This document shows positions 6,967 to 13,548 of a stretch of 33,268 bases of DNA, piece after piece (within the stretch, counting starts at the first letter, position 1; each line of letters starts with the position of its first letter). Position numbers and translations under genes: made by a program. A model generated the notes under the pieces. That model was not told the DNA's origin. It saw only the letters and a list, made by a program, of their open reading frames with translations, and ran no database searches. This DNA is from an uncultured Pseudogracilibacillus sp. (GTDB taxonomy: Bacteria; Bacillota; Bacilli; Bacillales; Amphibacillaceae), in assembly GCA_937960785.1 (NCBI GenBank), contig CALGOZ010000051.1:1-33268 (forward strand), in the 5' to 3' direction.

Positions 6967-7220
6967 GTATATAGACGGCATACATAAATTAACAACGGCA
7001 ATGTTTTTTACGTATACACTTACCGAGGTCATGAAGGTTAAACTCACTTTTTGAAAAGTTTTCATAAAAAGTAGTGTGATCAAAGAGTCAAGTAATTTTT
7101 CTAATGCATTAATTGAATAAAAAAATAGTTGCTCAAGCTTTTACTAGGTTTTTATTTTTATTTACTTCTTTTTAGAATAAAAGCTTAAAAAGGTTTAAAA
7201 TTTTTTCACTTATACAATCA

Positions 7221-7249
7221 TTGTTTATTATAGCTAAACATTATATACT
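7221..7249 (+). promoter_or_regulatory. Sigma-A promoter of miaB-ricA
   Basis: TTGTTT (7221-7226), a 17-base spacer and TATACT (7244-7249) lie just ahead of the miaB ribosome site AAGGAG (7271-7276). Confidence 0.55.
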
Positions 7250-7283
7250 TAGTTAGGTAGTATTTATAGAAAGGAGTTTCGGA

Positions 7284-8873
7284 ATGAACGAAGAACAGCG
7301 TCTAGAAATGTCAAAAGTAAGAACAGGCGAGTCCGTGGACAAAAAATCCAGTCAGGACAAACCGTTATCGGAAAAAACGACCGAAGATTTTGCCCACTAC
7401 TTCCAAACGACGTATCAGCCACCAGATATCCGTAAAGCTCGCAAACGATACCGCGAAGATATCGAAGTTCATTATGACTTCTCAATACCAGAACAGATGA
7501 AAACGTTCGGTGTTGGGAAGAAATTCCTTATCCGTACGTACGGTTGTCAAATGAACGAACACGATTCGGAAACGATGGCTGGTATTTTGATGGAGATGGG
7601 TTATGAAGCGACGACAGTAGATGAAGAAGCTGATTTAATTATTTTGAACACATGTGCAATCCGAGAAAATGCGGAAAATCGGGTTTTCGGTGAGATCGGT
7701 CACTTAAAAGCGTTAAAAGTTGAAAATCCAGAGTTAATTATTGCTGTTGCAGGCTGTATGTCGCAACAAGAAACGGTCGTAAATCGTATTTTAGAAAAGC
7801 ATCAACAAGTCGATTTAATTTTTGGTACACATAATATTCATCGCTTACCTCAATTAATTCAAGAAGCGATGTTTAGTAAAGCGCAAGTCGTTGAAGTATG
7901 GTCTAAAGAAGGAGATATTTACGAAAATCTACCGAAAGCACGTCAAGGTCGTATTAAAGCTTGGGTTAATATCATGTATGGATGTGACAAATTCTGTACC
8001 TACTGTATCGTCCCAATGACTCGCGGTAAAGAAAGAAGTCGTCGCCCTGAAGATATTATCCAAGAAGTACGTCATTTAGCTGCTCAAGGATATAAGGAGA
8101 TTACGTTACTCGGACAAAACGTAAACTCCTATGGGAAAGACTTTGAGGATATCGATTATTTATTCGGCGATCTATTGAACGATATGCACAAGATTGATAT
8201 TCCACGAGTTCGTTTTATGACACCCCACCCGAGAGACTTTGACGATCGTGCGATAGAAGCTCTCGCAAAAGGTGGTAACTTACTCGACCATATTCATTTA
8301 CCGGTTCAATCTGGTAGCAACGAAATATTACGTCGAATGAATCGTAAATATACACGTGAATCCTACTTGGAGTTAGTTCGCAAAATCCGCGAAGCAATAC
8401 CTAATGTTACGTTAACGACGGATATCATTGTCGGGTTTCCAAATGAAACGGAAGAACAATTCGAAGAAACGATGTCATTAGTTGAGGAAGTAGGTTTTGA
8501 ATCAGCTTATACGTTTATTTACTCTCCACGAGAAGGAACACCTGCTGCAGCGATGGAGGACAACGTATCAATGGAAGTGAAAAAAGAGCGTCTCCAACGC
8601 TTGAATGAACTTGTAAATAAACAAGCTGCTGAATCGATGAAACAATACGAAGGAAAAGTTGTCAAAGTTCTCGTCGAAGGTGAAAGTAAGCGAGACCCTA
8701 ATGTATTAGCTGGTTATACGGAAAAAAATAAAGTAGTTAATTTCAAAGGACCAAAATCAGTTATTGGCCAAATCGTTGATGTAAAAATTACAGATGCAAA
8801 AACTTGGTCTTTAGATGGCGAAATTGTAACTAATACAGCTGAGGTGAAAGAAGATGGCAAAATACACTCGTAA
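7284..8873 (+). CDS. miaB: tRNA-2-methylthio-N6-dimethylallyladenosine synthase MiaB
   Basis: MiaB is a radical-SAM methylthiotransferase that modifies i6A37 in tRNAs reading UNN codons. The 529-residue product has a charged N-terminal extension of about 75 residues, as in Bacillus homologues. The UPF0004 domain follows, with cluster cysteines Cys88 (TYGCQMNEHDSE), Cys124 (LNTCAIRENA) and Cys158 (AGCMS). The radical-SAM cysteines are Cys234, Cys238 and Cys241 in GCDKFCTYCIVPMTRG, and a C-terminal TRAM domain begins near residue 450. ATG 7284 lies seven bases after AAGGAG. The end overlaps ricA by 20 bases, and this coupling matters because the Ric proteins are implicated in tRNA methylthiolation as well as RNA processing in B. 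subtilis. Confidence 0.97.
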   Translation: MNEEQRLEMSKVRTGESVDKKSSQDKPLSEKTTEDFAHYFQTTYQPPDIRKARKRYREDIEVHYDFSIPEQMKTFGVGKKFLIRTYGCQMNEHDSETMAGILMEMGYEATTVDEEADLIILNTCAIRENAENRVFGEIGHLKALKVENPELIIAVAGCMSQQETVVNRILEKHQQVDLIFGTHNIHRLPQLIQEAMFSKAQVVEVWSKEGDIYENLPKARQGRIKAWVNIMYGCDKFCTYCIVPMTRGKERSRRPEDIIQEVRHLAAQGYKEITLLGQNVNSYGKDFEDIDYLFGDLLNDMHKIDIPRVRFMTPHPRDFDDRAIEALAKGGNLLDHIHLPVQSGSNEILRRMNRKYTRESYLELVRKIREAIPNVTLTTDIIVGFPNETEEQFEETMSLVEEVGFESAYTFIYSPREGTPAAAMEDNVSMEVKKERLQRLNELVNKQAAESMKQYEGKVVKVLVEGESKRDPNVLAGYTEKNKVVNFKGPKSVIGQIVDVKITDAKTWSLDGEIVTNTAEVKEDGKIHS

Positions 8874-9270
8874 AGAAGTGCTAGACGAAGCTAAAAAATT
8901 AGCTGCGATGTTAGCACAGACGGAGGAAATTGAACGTTTTAAACAATTAGAAGTAAAAATAAACAATAACGATAAGGTCCAAAAGCTAATTTCTCGAATC
9001 AAAGCTTTGCAAAAGCAAGCTGTCAATTTACAAGCTTACGATAAAAAAGAAGCATTAGCGAAAGTAGAGGAAAAAATCGACTCTATCCAAGACGAACTTG
9101 ATGAAATACCAATTGTTGTAGAATTTAAAGAAATTCAACAAGTTGTAAACGACGTCTTACAACTCGTATCCGGAACGATTGCACGAGAGGTAACAAACCA
9201 CGTGATCAAAGATACGGGTGGCGATTTACTTAAGGGTAAGTCCGGAAAACAACTGAAAGAAACAGAATAA
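8854..9270 (+). CDS. ricA: RicA (YmcA), RicAFT complex subunit; RNase Y-associated regulator
   Basis: In B. subtilis RicA forms a complex with RicF (YlbF) and RicT (YaaT) that promotes RNase Y-dependent mRNA maturation, competence, biofilm formation and sporulation. The 138-residue helical product belongs to the YlbF/YmcA family. Conserved segments are NDKVQKL, IKALQKQAVNLQAY, KVEEKIDSIQDELDEIP and the terminal TGGDLLKG. The start at 8854 overlaps the miaB end and uses the GAGGTGAAAGAAG context inside it. The protein contains no cysteine at all, whereas the B. subtilis protein ends with a cysteine reported to help ligate an iron-sulfur cluster of the complex. Confidence 0.92.
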   Translation: MAKYTRKEVLDEAKKLAAMLAQTEEIERFKQLEVKINNNDKVQKLISRIKALQKQAVNLQAYDKKEALAKVEEKIDSIQDELDEIPIVVEFKEIQQVVNDVLQLVSGTIAREVTNHVIKDTGGDLLKGKSGKQLKETE

Positions 9271-9318
9271 TTAATTCATCAAAACATAATAGAGACAAAG
9301 CTAATCTTAACTAAAAAG

Positions 9319-9361
9319 ATGGATTGGGTTTTCAATACTTGAAAGCTCAATCCATTTTTTC
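9319..9361 (+). terminator. Intrinsic terminator after ricA
   Basis: A 17-position stem pairs 9319-9335 with 9339-9355 around a 3-base loop, with two G-T pairs, and TTTTTT follows. The stem core GGATTG...CAATCC and the left flank AAAGCTAATCTTAA resemble those of the terminator after spoVS. Confidence 0.9.
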
Positions 9362-9430
9362 TTTCGGTAGATTACCTATACATATGTCTTTATTTTAGTG
9401 ATCTGCTTTTAACTGTAGTAGGCAGGGGAT

Positions 9431-9459
9431 TCACTTTAGGTGTTCGCCTTGCATAAAAT
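9431..9459 (+). promoter_or_regulatory. Candidate sigma-E (possibly sigma-K) promoter of cotE
   Basis: TCACTTT (9431-9437), a 14-base spacer and CATAAAAT (9452-9459) approximate the sigma-E pair KMATATT and CATACAMT. The same CATA is preceded at 17 bases by AC (9433-9434), as in sigma-K promoters (AC...CATANNNTA, last A missing). B. subtilis cotE has both sigma-E and sigma-K promoters. Confidence 0.45.
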
Positions 9460-9489
9460 GACTATGACTAAAGAGGAGGTAGCGTAAAC

Positions 9490-10032
9490 ATGACATATCG
9501 GGAATATGATTTTCGTGAAATTATTACAAAAGCAGTTTGTGGCAAAGGCCGGAAGAAAACAACAGAAATAAATCGAGTCCTCCCAGCCCACAAGCCATCG
9601 AGTGTTTTAGGTTGTTGGATTATTAATCATTCCTATCATGCAACGAAAGCTGATGGTGAATACGTTGAAATCCAAGGTAGTTATGATATTAATCTCTGGT
9701 ATGCTTATGATGACCACAGGCATACAGAAGTTGTTTTAGAAACTGTTCAATACCGGGATGAAATAATATTAGCTGAACGGGATGATGAAATTGTTGGTGA
9801 AGAATACGACTGTATTGCAAAGGTTGTAAAACAACCAAATTGCATCCAATGTCAAATTGCAGAAAGTGGCGAAGAAATCGAAGTGGAAGTAGAGAGGGAA
9901 TTTATCGTAAAATTAATTGGCGAAACAAAAGTAAACGTAAAAGTTGAACCGATTCACTCTGTTCAATTAAAAACCGATTCCCAATATAAGGAGAAGAAAC
10001 ATCCGACTATATTAAAAAGAAAAGACGGATAA
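9490..10032 (+). CDS. cotE: Outer spore coat morphogenetic protein CotE
   Basis: CotE is made in the mother cell and directs assembly of the outer spore coat, attaching through the SpoIVA layer. The 180-residue product matches the family over residues about 7-152: REIITKAV.GKGRK, KPSS.LG.WIINH.Y, VEI.G.YD.N.WY.Y, the IAKV..QPNC element and EREF....GETKV. ATG 9490 follows AGGAGGT. The last 28 residues differ from the classical protein: they contain nine Lys or Arg and only two Asp or Glu, instead of the long acidic tail of B. subtilis CotE. The other two frames show no hidden acidic tail. A strong terminator follows, and mutS, normally next, is absent. Confidence 0.92.
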   Translation: MTYREYDFREIITKAVCGKGRKKTTEINRVLPAHKPSSVLGCWIINHSYHATKADGEYVEIQGSYDINLWYAYDDHRHTEVVLETVQYRDEIILAERDDEIVGEEYDCIAKVVKQPNCIQCQIAESGEEIEVEVEREFIVKLIGETKVNVKVEPIHSVQLKTDSQYKEKKHPTILKRKDG

Positions 10033-10039
10033 CTCGACG

Positions 10040-10086
10040 AATCCTCCTTTACTATTATATTAATAGTAAGGGAGGATTTATTTTCT
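10040..10086 (+). terminator. Intrinsic terminator after cotE with an 18-position stem
   Basis: Bases 10040-10057 pair with 10061-10078 through 18 consecutive positions, one of them G-T. The loop is three bases and ATTTATTTTC follows. The stem is much longer than termination requires and would form a stable transcript end. Confidence 0.88.
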
Positions 10087-10123
10087 CCCTAATTGTGTAA
10101 AATTTATAGAAGGAGTGTAAACA

Positions 10124-10675
10124 ATGGAGCAATTTTATGAGCATACTGTTAGAAGAGATACTATATTCGAAGGAAACATTATCTCACTACATGTCGATGA
10201 TGTTAAGTTACCTGATGGTAATTACTCAAAGCGGGAAATTGTAACCCACCCTGGAGCTGTAGCCGTGATCGCCCTTAATGAAGATGGCAAACTAATTTTA
10301 GTAAAACAATTTCGAAAGCCATTAGAACGAACGATTATCGAAATCCCCGCTGGTAAAATAGAACCGAATGAAGCACCGGAAGTAACTGCACTACGTGAGC
10401 TGGAAGAAGAAACAGGTTATACGAGTTCATCACTTACGCCGGTGACAAGCTTTTATACTTCTCCTGGTTTTGCAGATGAAATTATTCATCTTTATTTTGC
10501 AAAAGATGTCCAACCTTTAGAAGAAAAGGTCGAAGGAGATGAAGATGAATTTTTAGAAGTTGTTGAATTATCTTTAGAAGAAGCGACACAATATGTACAA
10601 GAACAAAAAATATACGATGCAAAAACGGCCTATGCCCTATTGTACTTACAACTAATGGAGAGGGACGAATGTTAA
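10124..10675 (+). CDS. nudF: ADP-ribose pyrophosphatase (Nudix hydrolase)
   Basis: This enzyme hydrolyses ADP-ribose to AMP and ribose 5-phosphate. The 183-residue product has the complete Nudix box, running from Gly77 (GKIEPNE) through REL-EEETGYT (91-100), preceded by the ADPRase segment QFRKPLERTIIEIPAGKIE. ATG 10124 follows AGAAGGAG. The last seven bases overlap the start of the EndoQ-like gene, indicating coupled translation. In B. subtilis nudF is also followed by yqxK and spoIIM. Here it is preceded directly by cotE, a junction not known from that species. Confidence 0.94.
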   Translation: MEQFYEHTVRRDTIFEGNIISLHVDDVKLPDGNYSKREIVTHPGAVAVIALNEDGKLILVKQFRKPLERTIIEIPAGKIEPNEAPEVTALRELEEETGYTSSSLTPVTSFYTSPGFADEIIHLYFAKDVQPLEEKVEGDEDEFLEVVELSLEEATQYVQEQKIYDAKTAYALLYLQLMERDEC

Positions 10676-11838
10676 AGACAATATTTGCAGATTTACACAT
10701 TCATATCGGAAGGGATATGTACGGTCATCCCGTTAAAATAAGTGCTTCACCAAAATTAACGATTACGAATATTTTAGAAGAAAGCAGTCGATTTAAAGGA
10801 ATCGATTTAATTGGTGTCGTTGATTGCCATGCGCCAAATGTATTGGAAGAAATTGAAATGTTAATCGATAAAGAACGGGCGAAGGAAATAGAAGGTGGCG
10901 GTATTCGTTTTGAAAAGGTAACATTAATTCTTGGCTCTGAGATTGAAATATATGATGACGATTCTTCTGGCCCTTTTCATGTCTTAGTATTTTTACCGAC
11001 TTTAGAAGCGATGCATAAGTTTTCCACTTGGTTACGACCAAGAATGACAAATATTAATTTAAGTTCCCAGCGAATTTATTGCAGTGCAAAACAGTTACAA
11101 ACAAAAACAAAACAACTAGGAGGACTTTTTATTCCAGCCCACGTCTTTACACCGTTTAAAAGTTTGTATGGTCGTGGGGTAAATTGTTCGTTAGTTGAAG
11201 TGTTAGATCCCTCGTTAATCGATGCAATTGAATTGGGATTAAGTTCTGACACTCAGATGGCCGATTCAATCGAGGAGTTACATCGATTTTCCTATGTGAC
11301 CAATTCCGATAGTCACTCCTTGAAAAAAATCTCACGAGAATATCAAAAGTTGCGCGTCAAAGAAGCAAGTTTTAAGGAATTAGCCTGTGCCCTTAAAAAT
11401 AAAAAAGGTCGTGAAATAGTTGAAAACTATGGGATGAATCCTTATTTAGGTAAATATTATGAAACGGTTTGTCAGAAGTGCTTTACGAAAGTGAACGAAG
11501 AAATAAAACGTTGTCCAACTTGCAGTTCAACGAAAATAATTCGCGGTGTGAAGAAAAGGATTGAACAATTAACAACTAATATTACATTTAAACCGAAACG
11601 GCCACCTTATATTTATCAAGTCCCGTTAGATTACATTCCCGGTCTCGGTCCGAAGACGTTAGACAAATTGCTTACCCATTTTGGAACAGAAATGAATATT
11701 ATTCACGAAGTGTCAGAGGAGGAATTAAGCGAAGTCGTTTCGAAAAAAGTTGCCGATTGGATTATCCGTCTTCGAAAGGGAACAATCACCTTTGAAGCTG
11801 GTGGAGGAGGCAAATACGGTCGCTTAATAGAAAAATAA
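10669..11838 (+). CDS. yqxK: Endonuclease Q-like PHP-domain nuclease (YqxK family)
   Basis: EndoQ proteins nick DNA 5' of deaminated bases (uracil, hypoxanthine, xanthine) and abasic sites. The 389-residue product has an N-terminal PHP domain with metal-ligand candidates Asp8, His10, His12 (DLHIH), Asp52 and His54 (VVDCHAP), His158 (PAHVF) and Asp214, His216 (TNSDSH). A four-cysteine zinc site follows (CQKC 268-271, CPTC 282-285), then a helix-hairpin-helix with IPGLGPKTL (323-331). This domain order is that of EndoQ, not of a helicase, although older annotations call YqxK a putative DNA helicase. It overlaps nudF by seven bases; both genes fit a damaged-nucleotide repair role. Activity on deaminated bases is inferred from family. 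Confidence 0.85.
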   Translation: MLKTIFADLHIHIGRDMYGHPVKISASPKLTITNILEESSRFKGIDLIGVVDCHAPNVLEEIEMLIDKERAKEIEGGGIRFEKVTLILGSEIEIYDDDSSGPFHVLVFLPTLEAMHKFSTWLRPRMTNINLSSQRIYCSAKQLQTKTKQLGGLFIPAHVFTPFKSLYGRGVNCSLVEVLDPSLIDAIELGLSSDTQMADSIEELHRFSYVTNSDSHSLKKISREYQKLRVKEASFKELACALKNKKGREIVENYGMNPYLGKYYETVCQKCFTKVNEEIKRCPTCSSTKIIRGVKKRIEQLTTNITFKPKRPPYIYQVPLDYIPGLGPKTLDKLLTHFGTEMNIIHEVSEEELSEVVSKKVADWIIRLRKGTITFEAGGGGKYGRLIEK

Positions 11839-11841
11839 GTT

Positions 11842-11870
11842 GAATATTGGACAAGTTCATGCATGAAAAT
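11842..11870 (+). promoter_or_regulatory. Candidate sigma-E promoter of spoIIM
   Basis: GAATATT (11842-11848) fits the sigma-E -35 consensus exactly. After 13 bases CATGAAAAT (11862-11870) resembles the -10 CATACAMT. The spacer is one base short. B. subtilis spoIIM is sigma-E dependent, which supports the reading. Confidence 0.35.
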
Positions 11871-11921
11871 ATTCCCTGTTACATATGTATAAGTACGACG
11901 TTGTAACGGAGGCTGTAATCG

Positions 11922-12554
11922 ATGAAATATCAACAATTAATAATCGACCACGTACGGTCTAATATGACGATTTATATGTTTATGACGACACTACTTATTA
12001 CGGGAATTGTCTTCGGGGCTATTATCGTTAACTCAATGAGTTTCGTACAAAAGCAAGATCTATTTTTTCATATCGAACAATTTTTTACGAAGTTAACAAC
12101 GGACGAGCCAATCGTTCGTAAAGATATTTTGAAAAAAAGCTTTTTTAGTCATTTACAATATTTGCTCGTTATTTTACTATTGGGCCTTACCATTATTGGG
12201 ATTCCTTTTATTTGGTTGTTCGTATTTTTAAAAGGATTAGCGATCGGTTTTTCCGTCGGGTTTATTGTTAATCAACTCGGTTTTAAAGGGCTTTTTATCG
12301 CAACGGTATCAATTGCGCCACAAAATATGATTATCATCCCTATTTATATTATTGCTGCTTCTTTAGCTCATTTGTTTTCATTACTGTTGTTTCATAAAAT
12401 TTCTGGAAAAGTAGATCGGACGCCAATTCGTCAATCTTTTATCCAATATATCCTTGCTTATACGCTACTTTTGTTTATTGCTTTATCTGGCTCGGTCATT
12501 GAAACGTTCATCTCATACGAAGTGGTAAAAATGACGATTAATAGACTTATTTAG
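11922..12554 (+). CDS. spoIIM: Stage II sporulation protein M
   Basis: SpoIIM is a polytopic membrane protein of the mother cell that, with SpoIID and SpoIIP, drives septal peptidoglycan remodelling and engulfment. The 210-residue product has about five hydrophobic segments (near 18-40, 76-92, 95-116, 122-152 and 170-190). The conserved loop FFSHLQYLLVILLLGLTIIG and the SIAPQNMIIIP motif are visible. ATG 11922 follows CGGAGG. Its TAG stop is inside a PerR-like box ahead of fur. The nudF-yqxK-spoIIM-fur-yqzK-xerD neighbourhood fits Bacillaceae. Confidence 0.94.
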   Translation: MKYQQLIIDHVRSNMTIYMFMTTLLITGIVFGAIIVNSMSFVQKQDLFFHIEQFFTKLTTDEPIVRKDILKKSFFSHLQYLLVILLLGLTIIGIPFIWLFVFLKGLAIGFSVGFIVNQLGFKGLFIATVSIAPQNMIIIPIYIIAASLAHLFSLLLFHKISGKVDRTPIRQSFIQYILAYTLLLFIALSGSVIETFISYEVVKMTINRLI

Positions 12555-12565
12555 AATGATTTCAA
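12551..12565 (+). promoter_or_regulatory. PerR-box-like palindrome upstream of fur
   Basis: TTAGAATGATTTCAA agrees with the Per box TTATAATNATTATAA at 11 of 14 defined positions, better than with the Fur box. It lies about 22 bases upstream of the fur -35 and overlaps the spoIIM stop. B. subtilis fur is repressed by PerR. The upstream position is not ideal for repression, so this is tentative. Confidence 0.3.
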
Positions 12566-12586
12566 TCTAATAAAAGTAACAAAGTT

Positions 12587-12615
12587 TTGACAGTTGTTTC
12601 ATGGAAACATATAAT
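12587..12615 (+). promoter_or_regulatory. Perfect-consensus sigma-A promoter of fur
   Basis: TTGACA (12587-12592), a 17-base spacer and TATAAT (12610-12615) match the consensus at all 12 positions. Transcription would begin near 12622, giving a leader of about 20 bases. Confidence 0.88.
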
Positions 12616-12640
12616 AAGAGATGAAGATGGGGGTATTTCC

Positions 12641-13117
12641 ATGAAACAACGAATCGATCGTATTAAAAAAGAACTACATGCGAAAGGATATAAGTTAACA
12701 CCTCAACGCGAAGCCACATTAACGGTTTTGCTAGAGCGAGAGGAAGACCATTTAAGTGCTGAAGAAGTCTTTTTACTTGTAAAGGAAAAGGCTCCAGAGA
12801 TTGGTTTAGCAACTGTTTACAGAACGTTAGATTTGTTAACAGAACTAGAAGTCGTCGATAAAATTAGTTTTGGAGACGGTGTTTCTAGGTATGATTTACG
12901 TAAAGAAGGTGTCGATCATTTCCATCATCATTTAGTTTGTATGGAATGTGGTTCTGTTGAAGAAATTATTGAAGACTTACTCGTCGATGTGGAGAAGATT
13001 GTCGAGGAACGTTGGCACTTTCACGTTAAAGATCATCGTCTAACGTTTCATGGAATTTGTAAAAATTGTCAAGATGCCCTAGTACAACAAAAGGAAAAAA
13101 TTAAAGTCGACAAATAA
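12641..13117 (+). CDS. fur: Ferric uptake regulator Fur
   Basis: Fur is the iron-responsive repressor of iron-uptake genes. The 158-residue product has the winged-helix DNA-binding domain (about 15-85, with KLTPQREA and GLATVYRTLDLL). The dimerisation domain follows, with the metal-binding HFHHHLVCMECG stretch and the second CXXC zinc pair CKNC. FGDGVSRYDLR is typical of Fur rather than PerR or Zur of Bacillus. The start is ATG 12641, after GGGGG at 12629-12633. The longer reading frame back to the TTG at 12587 runs through the promoter and cannot be the transcript's start. The B. subtilis homologue begins at the equivalent residue. Confidence 0.95.
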   Translation: MKQRIDRIKKELHAKGYKLTPQREATLTVLLEREEDHLSAEEVFLLVKEKAPEIGLATVYRTLDLLTELEVVDKISFGDGVSRYDLRKEGVDHFHHHLVCMECGSVEEIIEDLLVDVEKIVEERWHFHVKDHRLTFHGICKNCQDALVQQKEKIKVDK

Positions 13118-13150
13118 ACGCTTTTCTTCTTTAAAGAAAAGTGTTTTTTT
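13118..13150 (+). terminator. Intrinsic terminator after fur
   Basis: ACGCTTTTCTT (13118-13128) pairs with AAGAAAAGTGT (13134-13144) with one G-T and a 5-base loop, leading directly into a T-run. Confidence 0.87.
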
Positions 13151-13166
13151 ATGCGTAAAATAAATG

Positions 13167-13258
13167 TTGACAAATCGTTGAACAGACTGTTAAAAATAAT
13201 CGGCCAATCTTAGAAAACTTATCACCAAGATTGACGAAAAAGACGCGCTAGATATATA
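13167..13258 (+). promoter_or_regulatory. Two candidate sigma-A promoters for yqzK-xerD-drm-pdp
   Basis: The first has TTGACA (13167-13172), an 18-base spacer and TAAAAA (13191-13196). The second has TTGACG (13231-13236), a 16-base spacer and TATATA (13253-13258), or 18 bases to TATAGT. The second is the stronger and leaves a leader of about 75 bases. Confidence 0.5.
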
Positions 13259-13339
13259 GTAGAGGTACATTAACGTATATTTTACCGTACAAATGGCATA
13301 CCTTTTAATAAAAACGATTGGAAGGAAGAGGAGTGCCTA

Positions 13340-13546
13340 ATGCGACGGTATATATTCGATGGGTTAAAATTATTTTTCTTATTTATTTGTTGTACACTAT
13401 TGTTCTATTTCGGTTTACGGGCATTACATGAGGAGTACGAACGATTTCACCGTTATGATGAGCCCGAAGGACAAACGGTAAAAGTATTTTTAGATCAACA
13501 TAATGTGCTGGAATATATCGATCTATTGTTTCGATTAGGAGAATAA
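13340..13546 (+). CDS. yqzK: YqzK-like small membrane protein (DUF4227)
   Basis: This 68-residue protein has one N-terminal membrane segment (about 10-29) followed by a charged segment with LHEEYERFHRYDEPEG and a C-terminal DQHNVLEYIDLLFRLGE. These features mark the small DUF4227 family, found just upstream of xerD in Bacillus. No biochemical function is known. ATG 13340 follows GAGGAG. Only two bases separate its stop from xerD, and the xerD ribosome site lies within its last codons, so the two are translationally linked. Confidence 0.85.
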   Translation: MRRYIFDGLKLFFLFICCTLLFYFGLRALHEEYERFHRYDEPEGQTVKVFLDQHNVLEYIDLLFRLGE

Positions 13547-13548
13547 CG

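Larger units (their letters stand above)
6365..7220 (+). other. Kilobase gene desert with repeated hairpins; possible structured RNA
   Basis: No ORF with homology or a good ribosome site is visible on either strand between spoVS and miaB. The stretch instead carries many copies of an AACTTATCC/GGATAAGTT-like word in both orientations, which form hairpins listed separately (6600-6631, 6752-6837, 6894-6966). A promoter candidate at 6451 could start a transcript after the spoVS terminator. Further AT-rich inverted repeats are present: an imperfect one at about 7042-7077 and AAGCTTTTA/TAAAAGCTT at 7135-7143 and 7178-7186. B. subtilis has tdh and kbl at this place, but no recognisable coding remnant of either is seen. 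Function is unknown. Confidence 0.5.

Noticed and set aside
7135..7186. AAGCTTTTA/TAAAAGCTT inverted repeat as a terminator or insertion-sequence end
   Set aside because: Loop of 34 AT-rich bases, no T-run after the right arm, no transposase and no target duplication; likely chance in AT-rich DNA.
6365..7220. Decayed tdh or kbl pseudogene
   Set aside because: No stretch translates into recognisable Tdh or Kbl motifs in any frame; stop codons are dense and the sequence is dominated by inverted repeats.
12587..12640. Upstream extension of fur to a TTG start
   Set aside because: These bases are the TTGACA...TATAAT promoter itself, so they would not be in the mRNA.
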